Below, one piece after another: positions 30,972 through 43,544 of a stretch of DNA of 64,000 nt. Origin of the DNA: Amphibalanus amphitrite (lineage: Eukaryota; Arthropoda; Thecostraca; Balanomorpha; Balanidae); NCBI RefSeq assembly GCF_019059575.1, contig NW_024881979.1, forward strand, positions 124,001 through 188,000. Direction: 5' to 3'. The position numbers and the translations under genes are program-made. Under the pieces are notes generated by a model. It did no database searches, had not been told where the DNA came from, and worked only from the letters and a program-made list of their open reading frames with translations. How positions within the stretch are numbered: position 1 is the first letter of the stretch; each line of letters starts with the position of its first letter.

Positions 30972-31552
30972 CCCTCGCCCTGGCGCATATTTACGTCTGG
31001 ACAACGAGTTGCGGGGAAAAGTGCTGATTTTGCCGCACTTTTAGGAGCCGGTTATTAGGCTGGATTTTGGGGGTACTTTTTCGTTCTGATTCCTGTATTT
31101 CGTGGTGTTTGGCTTTTCAATATTTTAGTTCTTTCAGATAAATATTTATTGCCTTACAGATTTTGTGAAAATGTTTCAGTTTTTATGAGCCGACCGGTAG
31201 AGTCCTAAAACAATACATCAGCACTACAATTATTGTAAACAAACAAATGGAGCACCACTTGCAAACCACTTGGCTCCGTTCTGCTCCGTTCCAAGGGCTT
31301 TTTTAAGTTTATCTGGTGGTTTTCGAACTCTTGTATGTCGTTTTGTTGGAAGTTTTGAATCCCTTGTGACTGAATTATATCATATTAAAGAAGCATGTCG
31401 ACTGAAAACAATCCCAAGTAGAAGCATACAGGAGGCTAAAAAGAGTCCTGAGTCCTGAGTAATATCAGGTTGAAGTTAGGAAAGGTTGGTTGATAAACGC
31501 AAGTTGATCTGGCTCACTTATCAGCAAGAAAAAAGTAAAATTAAAAGAGCTT
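30972..31552. other. Anonymous stretch with a shared 28-base flank
   Basis: Starts with CCCTCGCCCTGGC, then GCATATTTACGTCTGGACAA, which also occurs inverted beside element J (40318-40346). Beyond about 31015 no gene or known repeat is seen. Confidence 0.45.
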
Positions 31553-32827
31553 ACTAGTGTCAACCACAGGCTCCTTTTACTCAAGCTCCGTCACTCTTTT
31601 AACATCAGAGGTCTTGCGTATAGCTGGATTGAGTCTTACTTGTGCCAGCGCTCCCAACGGGTCATTGTCGATGGGAAGCACTCTGAGTGGACGCCAGTCT
31701 TGTCTGGCGTCCCGGAAGGCAGCATTCTCGGCCCAATCTTGTTCGCCTGCTATGTCGCTGACCTTCCAAGCAATATCAAGACAGGCTGTTTGGCATACGC
31801 GGATGACGTCAAAATTTTTCACCGCATTCGAAATCACGAGGACACCCTTTCCCTTCAGGCCGATCTGAACCGTCTGCGCGACTGGTCAAAAACTTGGCAC
31901 TTGAAGCTCAATCCAGCAAAATGCAAGACGATATCATTCACTCTCCGCACGGCCCCGGTACAGGGTACTTATTACCTGGACGGACATCAACTGGAGCGAT
32001 GCGAGCAGATACGCGATCTTGGTGTCGTCCTGGATGCAAAACTGACTTTTGCCGATCTGTTGATGCCGCGGTTGGCAAGGCGAACCGTATGCTCGGTCTG
32101 CTGATGCGCAGTGTCCAGATGTCCCCATGTGCTCGCCGCCCAGACTTCAATCATCATGCAATCTTGTCAGCGTACAGAGCCCACGTGCTGTCCGTGATGG
32201 AGTACGCTAGTGTCACCTGGTCCGGGGCCGCCGCAACTCATCTCAAACGCATGGAACGTGTTCAGCATAGGTTTCTGATGTGGTTAGGGCGTAAAACTCA
32301 GCCCCGCTGCCCTTCCATGGACTACACCACACTCTTGAACCATTTTAAAATCCAGTCCATCAAAGCTCGCCTGATTCAAACCGACATGAGGTTCTTGCAG
32401 TCTGTCATGCATGACCGCCTGGACTGCCAGTATCTTGTATCCGTGTTCTCGCTGGCTGTTCCCTCACGACGCACCCGTCACACTGGCATGTTCCATGTGC
32501 CGGGCGGGCGAGTGAAATCTGTGCGTAACGGCTTCCTGTCGCGGTTACCGGGAACATGCAACGCGCTTTTGAAAAAAGCGCCAGGGACTGATTTCTTTTA
32601 CTCACCATCTTCTTTTAGATCTCAGGTTTTTAAGTTCGCAAACAGTGAGGGTTCCTACTGATGTCCATGGTTGAGGCAGCGGTGCTATCTACGTATGCTT
32701 AATCTACGCTGTCTAGTCATTCATCTTTTATGTTCGTGAATCTTTTATGTGCCCCATGTATGTTATGTGACTGCAGTCGTAAGTGGGCCTGGAGCCTGTG
32801 GTTGTTTCGTGCGTAATAAACAATAAA
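31553..32827 (+). mobile_element. 5'-truncated LINE (non-LTR retrotransposon), C-terminal part of reverse transcriptase ORF and 3' tail
   Basis: The frame opening near 31553 reads VNHRLLLLKL and GLAYSWIESYLCQRSQRV, then SGVPEGSILGPILF and the catalytic LAYADDVKIF (YADD at 31796-31807), followed by WHLKLNPAKCK. These are reverse-transcriptase blocks of the jockey/CR1 group of LINEs. Near 32055 the reading moves to another frame (KANRMLGLLMRS to SEGSY, stop at 32659-32661) with the usual C-terminal region, so the ORF has one frameshift and lacks everything upstream of the mid-RT. The 3' end has an AATAAACAATAAA tail that abuts array 2 exactly. It is a dead copy. Confidence 0.9.
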
Positions 32828-34341
32828 CATAGTTACCCTTCTCATACTCGATTAAAGTAATGTACGAAATTTGAGCGCATGATCGGCCCAGCCGTTCTTG
32901 AGATATAAAAGCGGCCCGCTGCACGTGCGCACGCGCTAACTGAGACTCTAGATGACTTGTGCCAGCCACCCTTCAAAATTGTTCCTAACGGTGTACAAAA
33001 TTTGAGCGAAATCGGCCCAGCCGTTCTTGAGATGAATAAGTGGACCCCTCACGTGCGCACGTGCAATCGATCCACCCTACCTGTCACACATGACCATGCA
33101 TCGCCAGGTGAGTGCCCCCTCCACCCACAGTCCAAGTTTCAGCGCAATCAGCCCAGTAGCAGCTGAGTTATTCCTAGTACAATAATGTGCTGTTTACTGG
33201 TAAGCGCTTATTTTCAGTGTTTGGAATTCCCCTTTGCGGGCGGTGCATTGCAGCCCATGCTTTGATAGCTATTGTGAAAAGTTGAATGACTTGCCGGCCA
33301 TAAGCCATCGATCGGATTTTGTCTAAAAATACCGGTAACGTTAACAAAACACAGTCACATGCTTGAGTCATTTTCACAAAAGTTTATTGACTTTTCGATA
33401 ATATTTTGGGTGGATATTGGTCAGAAAAGAATGCTCTTTCCGAATATGTAGGTTTTATAGCGATTGATCAGCGTTTTCAATACGTTTTGGTGTTGTAAAG
33501 GTCATCGCGCTCCGCGCGAATCAAATTTTCAAATTAATTTTTCATTATTAAGGAAATGGTACGGATCATCAGTTTTTGTTTGCTATTCTCTGATTACACA
33601 TACATTTGTCTGCAAAATGATACAACACCGATTTCATTCCGTCAAGCCGTTTTCCAGCGGCATCGATTTTCCCGTCACAATGCACGAAATCGGTCATTTT
33701 TTCACAACCGGGGGTGCTATCTTGCACGTGGCGCGTGCTATATTATGAAACCATATCAATACGCTAGGCCCATCTCTCCTCTATCCAGTGGTGAAAACCG
33801 CTTCTCGCTGCGCCCACCCGTTGCCGACTTATACAGCCGGGAAGCGGGCGCCGCAGGCCGGTTTTCGTCCGATGTTCGTTTTGACCGTTTCCCATGTTAA
33901 CCCTATGGCGCACGCGAGCGCGTGCTGACGGCGTACCCCTGGGCCAATCCGTCCCAAATTTTAATACAGAGGTGACATCAACCCACAGATTGTGCCCACA
34001 AAATTTCACGTCGCTACGCGGCGCCGTTCCGGCGCATTAAGACACATAAGGCATGACAGTCGCACGGACAACTTATAAATCATAATATAGACTAGATGGC
34101 ATGTTTTGCGCTATAACTGTGCGTTTTGATAGATGCGTTTGATGGGGCATTAGTTTGGGGGTGGGAACTTGTGATTTTTATTTGTCTTATTTTGTCGGAG
34201 TTGGATATTTGTTTGAACGGCATGGTATGCTGGTGCTGGTTGCGGGTTGTTAGAGCCTTTCTCATGATTTGCCTTTATCGAACTCAAACCCACCCTACCC
34301 TTCCATAACCTTCCCATACCCTACCTTACTAATAACTTACA
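32828..34341 (-). repeat. Array 2, unit 1 (1.51 kb)
   Basis: Starts CATAGTTACCCTTCTCATAC. It contains three motifs of the type AAATTTGAGCGAAATCGGCC plus CAGCCGTTCTTGAGAT, each followed by CACGTGCGCACG. Next come TTATTGACTTTTCGATAATA, CGCGCTCCGCGCG, GCACGTGGCGCGTGC, TTAACCCTATGGCGCACGC and an end with ACTTATAAATCATAATATAG, then a T/G-rich tail and CCCTACC repeats. The minus strand is given because the shared module then has the array 1 orientation. Confidence 0.85.
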
Positions 34342-35877
34342 CATAGTTACCCTTCTCATACTCGATTAAAGTAACGTACCAAATTTGGGCGCGATCGGCC
34401 CAGCCGTTCTTGAGATATCAAACTGGCCCACTGCACGTGCGCACGCGCTAACTGAGACTCTAGATGACTTGTGCCAGCCACCCTTCTAAATTGTTCCTAA
34501 CGGTGTACAAAATTTGAGCGAAATCGGCCCAGCCGTTCTTGAGATGTATAAGTGGACCCCTCACGTGCGCACGTGCAATCGATCCACCCTACCTGTCACA
34601 AATGACCATGAATCACCAGGTTAATGCCCCCTCCACCCACAGTCCAAGTTTCAGCGCAATCGGCCCAGTAGTAGCTGAGTTATTCTTAGTACAAAAATGT
34701 GCTGTTTACTGGTAGGCGCTTATTTTTAGTGCTTGGAATTCCCCTTTGCGGGCGGTGCATTGCAGCCCATGCTTTGATAGCTATTGTCAAAACTTGAATG
34801 GCCTGCCGGCCGTAAGCCATCGATCGGATTTTGTCGAAAAATACCTGTAACGTTAACGAAACACGGTCGTATGTTTGAGTCATTTTCACAAAAGTTTATT
34901 GACTTTTCGATAATGTTTTGGGTGGATATTGGTCAGAAAAGAATGCTCTTTCCGAATATGTAGGTTTCATAGCCAGTGATCAACGTTTTCAATACGTTTT
35001 GATGTTGTAAAGGACAACGCGCTCCGCGCGAATCAAATTTTCAAATTAATTTTCCATTATTAAGGAAATGGTACGGATCATCAGTATTTGTTTGCTATGC
35101 TCTGATTACACATACATTTGTCTGCAAAATGATACAACACCGATTTCATTCCGTCAAGCCGTTTTCCAGCGGTATCGGTTTTCTTCCCACAATGCACGAA
35201 ATCGGTCATTTTTTTACAACCGGGGGTGCTGTCTTGCACGTGGCGCGTGCTATGCTATGAAACCATATCGATACGCTAGTTCCATCTCTCCTCTATCCAG
35301 TAGTGAAAACCGCTTCTCGCTTCGCCCACCCGTTGCCGACTTATACAGCCGGGAAGCGGGCGCCGCAGGCCGGTTTTCGCCCGATCGTCGATTTGACCGT
35401 TTCCCGTGTTAACCCTATGGCGCACGCGAGCGCGTGCTGACGGCGCACCCCTGGGCCAATCCGTCCCAAATTTTAATACAGAGGTCACATCAACCCACCG
35501 ATTCGGCATGCCAAATTTCACGTCGATACGCGGCGCCTTTCAGGCGCATTAAGACACATAAGGCATGACAGTCGCAGGCACGCACGCACGCACGCACGCA
35601 CGGACATCTTATAATTCATAATATAGACTAGATGGCATGTTTTGCGCTATAACTGTGCGTTTTGATAGATGCGTTTGAGGGGGCATTAGTTTGGGTGTGG
35701 GAACTTTTGATTTTTATTTGTCTTATTTTGTCGGAGTTGGATATTTGTTTGTACGGCATGGTATGCTGGTGCTGGTTGCGGGTTGTTAGAGCCTTTCCCA
35801 TGGTTTGCCTTTATCGAACTCAAACCCACCCTACCCTACCCTACCCTAACCCAACCATACCCTACCTTACTAATAAC
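34342..35877 (-). repeat. Array 2, unit 2 (1.54 kb)
   Basis: Same order as unit 1, with few differences. It carries a CGCA microsatellite expansion at 35577-35600 before the ATCTTATAATTCATAATATAG end, and (CCCTA)n at 35828-35850. Confidence 0.85.
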
Positions 35878-37170
35878 ACATAGTTACCCTTCTCATACTC
35901 GATTAAAGTAACGTACCAAGTTTGAGCGCAATTGGCCCAGCCGTTCTTGAGATATTAAACTGGCCCACTGCACGTGCGCACGCGCTAGCTGAGACTCCAG
36001 ATGACTTGTGCCAGCCACCTTTCTAAATTGTCCCCAACAGTGAACAAAATTTGAGCGAAATCGGCCCAGCCGTTCTTGAGATGTAGAAGCGGACCCCTCA
36101 CGTGCGCACGTGCAATCGATCCACCCTACCTGTCAGAAATGACGATGCATCGCCAGGTTATTGTCCCCTCCACCCACAGTCCAAGTTTCAGCGCAATCGG
36201 CCCAGTAGTAGCTGAGTTATTCCTAGTACAATAATGTGCTGTTTACTGGTAGGCGCTTATTTTCAGTGTTTGGAATTCCCCTTTGCGGGCGGTGCATTGC
36301 AGCCCATGCTTTGAAAGCTATTAACAAAATTTGAATGGCCTGCCGGCCATAAGCCATCGATCGGATTTTGTCGAAAAATACCTGTAACGTTAACGAAACA
36401 CGGTCGTATGTTTGAGTCATTTTCACCCAAGTTTATTGACTTTTCGATAATATTTTGGGTGGATATTGGTCAGAAAAGAATGCTCTTTCCGAATATGTAG
36501 GTTTTATAGCGATTGATCAACGTTTTCAATACGTTTCGATGTTGTAAAGGACATCGCGCTCCGCGCGAATCAAATTTTCAAATAAATCTTTCATTATTAA
36601 GGAAATGGTACGGATCATCAGTTTTTGTTTGCTATTCTCTGATTACACATACATTTGTCTGCAAAATGATACAACACCGATTTCATTCCGTCAAGCCGTT
36701 TTCCAGCGGCATCGGTTTTCTTCCCACAATGCATGAAATCGGTCATTTTTTCACAACCGGGGGTGCTGTCTTGCACGTGGCGCGTGCTATACTATGAAAC
36801 CCTATCAATACGCTAGGCCCATCTCTCCTCTATCCAGTGGTGGAAACCCCACCTCGCTACGGCAATCTGTCACCGAGTTTTGGGCCCGGGAAGTGGGCGC
36901 CGCAGGCCGGTTTTCGCCCGATCTTCGATTTGACCGTTTCCCGTGTTAACCCTATGGCGCACGCGAGCGCGTGCGGACGGTGCACCCCTGGTCCGAACAC
37001 GCCCAAATTTTAATACAAAGGCCGCCCACGCCCACAGATTTGGCATGCCAAATTTCACGTCGCTACGCGGCGCCTTTCAGGCGCAATAAGACACATAAGT
37101 CATGACGGATTACGCACGCACGCACGGACATCTTATAATTCATAATATAGACTAGATGGCCATGTTTGCG
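35878..37170 (-). repeat. Array 2, unit 3 (1.29 kb)
   Basis: Same start as units 1 and 2. The segment after the CGATTTGACCGTTTCCCG block is diverged from units 1-2 and shared with unit 4 (GGGCCCGGGAAGTGG). The CCCTACC tail is absent, so the next unit follows directly after ATAGACTAGATGGCC. Confidence 0.8.
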
Positions 37171-38310
37171 CGATAACTGTATGGTATTCAATTGATTTTA
37201 CGGGTTCTGTAGTGTGTACCAGATTTGAGAGAAATTGGCCCAGCCGTTCTTGAGATAGGAAACTGCTCCTTCCCAGGTGTGCACGTGCATTAGCATTTAG
37301 CACCCTACATATGGTAATGTGTCGTTCGATATGTGCCCGTTGACAGTCCCAAAATTCAGCACAATCGGCCCGGTAGCGGCTGAGTTATTGCAAAAATAAA
37401 TTTATTTTATTTACTGGCGAATTCCCCTGGCGAGAGGTGCCTTCCGCTACCGTTTGTTGTCAAAGGTTCAATGGCCTGCCTGGGCCTGCCTGCCGAAGCC
37501 ACCGATCCGATTTCGTCGGAAAATACGCGTAACGTTATCAAAACACGGTCGCATGCTTGAGTCATTTTCACAAAAGTTTATTGACTTTTCGATAATATTT
37601 TGGGTGGATATTGGTCAGAAAAGAATGCTCTTTCCGAATATGTAGGTTTCATAACGATTGATCATCGTTTTCAATACGTTTTGGTGTTGTAAAGGACATC
37701 GCGCTCCGTGCAAATCAAATTTTCAAATTAATTTTTCTTTATCAAGAAATGGTACGGATCGTCACTTTTTATTTGCTTTCCAATTATTACACGTACATTT
37801 GTCTGCAAAATGATACAACACCGATTTCATTCCGTCAAGCCGTTTTCCAGCGGCATCGGTTTTCTTCGCACAATGCATGAAATCGGTCATTTTTTCACAA
37901 CCGGGGGTGCTGTCTTGCACGTGGCGCGTGCTATACTATGAAACCATATCAATACGCTAGGCCCATCTCTCCTCTATCCAGTGGTGGCAACCCCACCTCG
38001 CTACGGCAATCTGTCGCCGAGTTTTGGGCCCGGGAAGTGGTCGCCGCAGGCCGGTTTTCGCCCGATCTTCGATTTGACCGTTTCCCGTTTTAACCCTATG
38101 GCGCACGCGAGCGCGTGCTGACGGCGCACCCCTGGCCCGATCACGCCCAAATTTTAATACAAAGGCCGCCCACGCCCACAGATTCGGCATGCCAAATTTC
38201 ACGTCGATACGCGGCGCCTTTCAGGCGCAATAAGACACATAAGACATGACACACGGATGGATGGATGGAGAACGCACGGACGACTTATAAATCATAATAT
38301 AGATTGGCCG
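37171..38310 (-). repeat. Array 2, unit 4 (partial, 1.14 kb)
   Basis: Begins within a diverged version of the GGCCCAGCCGTTCTTGAGAT module and lacks the usual start. The rest matches unit 3. A GGAT microsatellite lies before the final ACTTATAAATCATAATATAG. Confidence 0.8.
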
Positions 38311-40325
38311 AAAACAAGCTATAATAGTTATTGCAGGAGATCAATACTGAAGAGCACGCACAGTATCAAGCCAGAAAATATTGGCTGAGGAACGTGTATT
38401 GATGTATTGGTATGAATATTGAAATATAACTTACAGCAGCAAGATCAAAGAGTGCTAACTATCAAGTGAAAAAATCTAGAATGAACGAACCCGGGCAGCT
38501 TTTACATTACTATGCAGATGGTACCTAATGTGCATTAGGTACTCAGTGTCTGGCAAATGAAACATGCGATCATTCTATTGCTACTGGAGGAGAAAGCCTG
38601 GATCACTAAATCGGCTTAATGTTTAATTTGATGTTCATCATTACTTTGCATTTCTTGAAAAAAGGATTTAAGTACAATTGTCAACGTGACAATCCATGCA
38701 ACGATGTGATCATATCATGTGTTCATAATAATTTGTGATGGTGATTATTGGTCTAATATACACAAGCAAAGCTGTCAGCATTTCTTTCTGTGGATGGCCA
38801 GAAGGGACTCAGAACTTAGAAGTATTAGTTTTCCTCACAGGGCTGGGATAAAAAGTACTGAGGGTAATCTTCCAGAAAGGAACTTTATTTTGACTTGGTA
38901 TGAGATGTAGGCACAAGTAGGTAGGTGCTCAGTACCTATAGTTTAGTAGTTATGTAGGTTTAGTTAGGTTAGCTAAGATTTGGTCATGTTAGCTTGTTTT
39001 TTTTTTTTTGCCAAGTGTCCATGAAAAATGTGACCTGATCAATTCATACCTGACTAACCTGACCATAACCTCAATCATCACACTTATTTGCAACTTACCC
39101 AAGACCTGCACATCATTAGCACCCAGTTAAAGGTACTAGGCACTCACCTTAACTCAATCTTACCTGCTAACCTTCAACTTGACAACAGTTAGCTCACCTT
39201 GCCAAACCGCATCCAGGGTAACAGCCAAATCATGAGGAACTGGCTCATTGGGTGGCTGGTGTGAGTCTGTGCATTTTAAGTGTTTCTTCTCTGAAGCTGC
39301 TCTGCACTGCTGTATGCCATGTTATATGCTCAGAAAAACATGGGAAATGATAGCTAAGCTAGTTTATAGTGCTTTGTTCATGCTCGAGACATCAATAAGT
39401 ACAAATCCTGCGGGGTACAGCTATGAGCTAGGTGAGTATGTTATTTGAATATGCTGTTTGACTGTAGTAAATATAGAAACAATCACAGGTTCACAGTTAT
39501 ATTCAATCTCTGCATAAACATACAACAAAATGCCCATAGCCTCACTCCGAGCACACAACAAATAACTTAAGCCTTCGCAGGCACAAAAATGCTTTGATTT
39601 ACAGGATGGGTATGCAAAATATCCTCTGTCCTTGGGGATCTTGCTGCAAAGTTTGAGTTGAAGTAAGATGACTGAACTTCAGGTATGATTAACTTTTTTT
39701 TCTTAGCCACTGCTTATGTACGAGAAAGACTTAATGCTTGGTTGATCAACGCCTTGAAAATTTAATGATCCATCTTCGATTCGACATGAAGGCACAAAGA
39801 AAATAGTTCCCACTTCTCTCTCGTCTTGGTACACGAAGCAAAATATTTAATAACTTCTTAGTGGAGGGACATGATGGACAAGAGCAATTATCATAGCTTC
39901 CCTTCAAGTTAACCTCTGGCAGTTGGCACTGATCACACGGACACCTCTGACCCAAGATAAAATTGAAATGGATAAATCCGTCTTGTCAATTATGGAAGGA
40001 ACGGATGAACTTGAGGTCAATATCAAGGCCCTATATACCGTCAATATGATATTTTGCGATTATACACTTTTTTGCAGGTTCGCTTCACATTTTGTAACAA
40101 ACGCGCAAAAACTGCAATAAAACAGCACTATATGCTTCTGGGCAAAATACAATGATAGTAAAACTTAGCGCTGATGGTATTCATTCTCGGCCAAAATCAA
40201 ATTACAAAATATTTTGTAGTAAGAGCTAACTTTCGGCTAAAAACAGTGCACGTTTAAAAAAAGAATCATTCCAATGACGGTCCATTATTGCGGTCCTGAA
40301 ATCGCCACTATTTCCGGCCTCTCCA
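38311..40325. other. Anonymous DNA, no confident gene
   Basis: Unique-looking, AT-rich. A strong donor-like AG|GTGAGTATG at 39429-39437 follows a short open frame, and a minus-strand Cys-rich frame lies at 39746-39955. Neither has homology or a matching second splice site, so neither is called as an exon. A poly-T tract lies at about 38998-39009. Confidence 0.5.
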
Positions 40326-41388
40326 ACGCAACTCGTTGTCCAGACGTAAATATGCCGCCCTGGCAGGGCATTTTTCATAACACGTCCTGGCAGGGGGGGG
40401 GGGTCGATGCGACCCCCCTCGCGATTGGCTCCTATGGCACCTAGAAACACCAAAATTGGTAGGTAGGTGGGCCCTTTGGAGTTCTCGCCCCTGTGCAAAT
40501 TTGGTTGCTCTAGGTCAATATTTAGGGGGGTTTGGGGGGTATAAATGTAAAAATTTCGCTAAAAACAGGTCAAAAGTTTTTCGCTTTTAACTTTTGATCT
40601 AATTAAGATAGAGCAAAAGGAAAAGCGCCAGTGAACTCAGCACGTCAAGGCGTGTCGAATGAGATAATTTTTAGATTGCTTAAGTGTACTTAAAGTTTTT
40701 CTTAATTATTAAGTAAACTTTAATTATTTCATTAAGTTCAAGTTAACCAAATTGCATCATGTCGCATATCATTCGATTTGGCTGATCACCAGGAACACAA
40801 TGATACCATTTTTAAGCTCTAGCGTCATTATGTGCCAAGTTATTGGCAAAAACGTCATTTGACCTCAGTTGACCTCATTTGACCTGACCCATGGATAAGT
40901 ACACCAAACAAAGAAGCACCAAGTGACCTGCTGTTAAGTACTGTGGTTTCAAAGCACAAAAGTGATAGAACGAAGCGGATATCTCCAGTATTTTCCTAAT
41001 TTAGTATTTTCCCCATAGGCTTAACATTACGACATAATGACCTCTAACTGACCTCAGGTCAGAGACCTCAAAAAACCCGAACAATATGCTATACAACTCG
41101 GTGAACTTAGCACATCCTGAAAGTTTGAAGGAAATCAGTGAACAACTGTGAGTTGGACAGGTGCAAAAAGAAAATTGAAATTTGACCATGACCTTGTACC
41201 GGTTTTTCTGACCTGGTGATGACCTGACCCAAAGTCACCCGGACCTGAAATTTTCACGTCTTATGTAAAAAGGCTGCCCCATAGGCGGTGCCAAATTTGG
41301 CGGCGCTGCGCGCCGCCGTTTTTACGCTATCTTCGAAAACCCTTAGGGGGGGTCGCATCGCCCCCCCCCCTGCCAGGGCGAGGGTTAA
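40326..41388 (-). mobile_element. TTAA-family element J (about 1.06 kb)
   Basis: The left end is CGCCCTGGCAGGGCATTT...CGTCCTGGCAGG (doubled TIR with spacer), a G-run, TCGATGCGA and a C-run. The right end is a G-run, TCGCATCG, a C-run and TGCCAGGGCGAGGGTTAA. The left TTAA is lost. The interior has TGACCTCAGTTGACC, TGACCTGACC and GGCGGCGCTGCGCGCCGCC near the right. By polarity the element is in minus orientation. Confidence 0.8.
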
Positions 41389-41881
41389 TATAGCACAAAT
41401 GTCTTTGCATGAGGCGACGCAGAATATAGGTTATCAGTCTACTTTCTCGGAATTCATTAATTGAATAGTTGAGAAATTACGCTATGAAGTCGGAAAAATG
41501 AAAATTATTTCAATATTTTTTGTTACTTTTCCTAAAATAAACGGAACTTATGTGAGAAACAACGTAACAATCAATTAGTTACTCAATGAAGTCCGATGTC
41601 TTCGAAAATGGCAAAGTTTCCGCTTTTACATTGTGCCCTAATTAATGATTCATCATAATCAATAAGGCAAATTAAATTTTCAATACGTTTTGATATCATA
41701 CAAACCAAAACAAATAGCACTTTTGTGTTCCTGAACATAAACTGCATCTGATAGACGCCTTTTTAATAATTTCATGTTCAAAATTTGACCTTTTTACCTG
41801 TTGCTGACATTCCTAGATGCATTCCAATAACATTCCTATAAAGTTAAAATTCCCTATAACATTCCTATAAACGCTGTCAGT

Positions 41882-41913
41882 GTCTTCAGACGGCACATGT
41901 GCCGTCTGAAGAC
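41882..41913. repeat. Perfect 32-base palindrome
   Basis: The sequence starting GTCTTCAGACGGCAC and centred on CACATGTG is its own reverse complement over 32 bases. It lies in otherwise anonymous DNA (41389-42337) next to AACATTCCTATAAAG direct repeats at about 41829 and 41855. Confidence 0.95.
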
Positions 41914-42337
41914 TGCAGCGTCTGCAGACGATGAAATTTTCGATTTCCATGTCCAAAATAAACCATAAAACATGAGTCACATCACCTATACAAGCTTTGA
42001 AATGTCCTTGACCATTTATGACCAAGGTGTTAGGTGACCCGAAACAACCCGAGTACAAGCTCAGTACCCACACTCAACAGGGCATCTTCAGCGTACATAT
42101 TTATGAATGTGTTAATGTAAATCGGCCTTATACATAATTGTATTCGTTAACATTTAACACTGGGCATTTTCAAAGCTTGCTTACCAACTTCAGACACAAA
42201 AAGAATACCAACCAAAATTATCAGTTGCACTCAAACAATATATTCATTTAGAATACTGATTGGCATTTTTTTTTCTTCCTTTTTCTTGCTCTAGCAGCGC
42301 TATGCTGTAGTCTTTCTCATCACAACATTTTCAGCAC

Positions 42338-43544
42338 TTAACCCGCGACCTGGTGGGGGGGGGGCTATTTTTTGCCCCCCCCCCTCCAGACTTTTCTATA
42401 TATCTCCAGAACCGCTGCGCCGATCGTCACCAAACTTTCAGTACCCTCCCGGACATCAATTTTACACATTGTGACCAAAAATTTTTCCAAAGGCTATGAT
42501 AGGTTGGCCGGAAATGACGTCAGAGTGACGTCATGTTCTGCCGTTTACGACCCAAAAAAGGGTTTCACGGGAAGAGCTGTCAGGCCTACAGTTTTAGAGA
42601 TACCGAAAAATGTTTTTGACATAAAAGCTGTAGAATTAACAGGGCTACAAAACTGCTATCTCGGATTTTTGAATTTTTTGGGTTTTGACCCCCAAAAATC
42701 AAAAAATTAATTTGTTGGATATAATAATCAAAAAATCCAAAAAGTTTTTTGAATTTCGCAAAAACCGGAATATATGTGATAGTCCTTACCGCCTTCCATC
42801 CACATACCAAATTTCAGATTGATACCTCTTTTTTTGGCGAAGTTATAGCGAAAAAACTGTTCAAAATTGATGACGTCAAATTTTCAAACTCAATTTTTAG
42901 CCATTCTAGACCCCGTAGCGCAAAACAAAGACCACCATTAGACTCCCCGTGACGAGCTGCATCGAATCAATACCCATTTTATGCAAAACTATCAACTTAA
43001 AAATTTGACCTTTTTTGGCCCGACCTTGACCTGACCTTGACCTGAACTTCACCAGAAAGTGACCTAAGCCGTAGCTGATAGTCTTATAACCAACACCATT
43101 GAGTTGGAAATGAAAAATTGGCCATAAAACATGCATCACACAACCTTAGTAAAGTTGGGCTCATGTGACCTGACCTGTGACCATTGGTGACCTGACCTGT
43201 GACCTCACCTGGTATTGTCAGTGACCTCTAATAGCAACATATCTACTAGGCAACTGACGCCCTATCGCTGATTCTCGACAAAATGCGTTTTCCTCGATGT
43301 TATAGCGCATTCCCTAGAAGACCCGTGAACGGTGAAACATTTCATCTTTGACCTGACCTGTGACGTCATCGGTGACCCCGAGGTCAATGAAATTTGGTTT
43401 TCCTCGACGAATTTGACAGACCTTTCGAACGCCGTTTGAATTTTGTGGATCCGTCCAGTAGTTTCGGAGATACGAGGGGGGCAAAAAATAGCCCCCCCCC
43501 CACCAGCTCGCGTTATAAACAGACCCCACCAGGGCGCGTGTTAA
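42338..43544 (+). mobile_element. TTAA-family element G (1.2 kb, intact ends; reference copy)
   Basis: TTAA at 42338-42341 and 43541-43544. The left end is TTAACCCGCGACCTGGTGGG, G-run, CTATTTTTTG, C-run. The right end is G-run, CAAAAAATAG, C-run, ACCAGCTCGCG, spacer, second TIR ACCAGGGCGCGTGTTAA. The order inside is CTTTCAGTACCCTCC, TGACGTCA at 42515-42522 and 42526-42533, AGCTGTCAGGCCTACAG, GACGAGCTGCATCGAATC, TGACCT clusters, and GGTCACCGATGACGTCAC (inverted) near the right. Non-coding. It explains the order of parts in the broken-up element E. Confidence 0.93.

Noticed and set aside
35828-35850. Interstitial telomere repeat
   Set aside because: The run is CCCTA repeats, neither TTAGG (arthropod) nor TTAGGG in proper register, and it degenerates into CCATACCCTACC; it is a local tail of the array 2 unit.
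39248-39448. Plus-strand exon ending at AG|GTGAGTATG
   Set aside because: The donor is good, but there is no acceptor in phase, no homology and a low-complexity Cys/Met-rich peptide.
39746-39955. Cys-rich minus-strand frame (CPCDQCQLPEVNLKGS) as an exon
   Set aside because: The reading could not be extended, flanking splice sites are ambiguous, and another frame over the same DNA looks equally protein-like.
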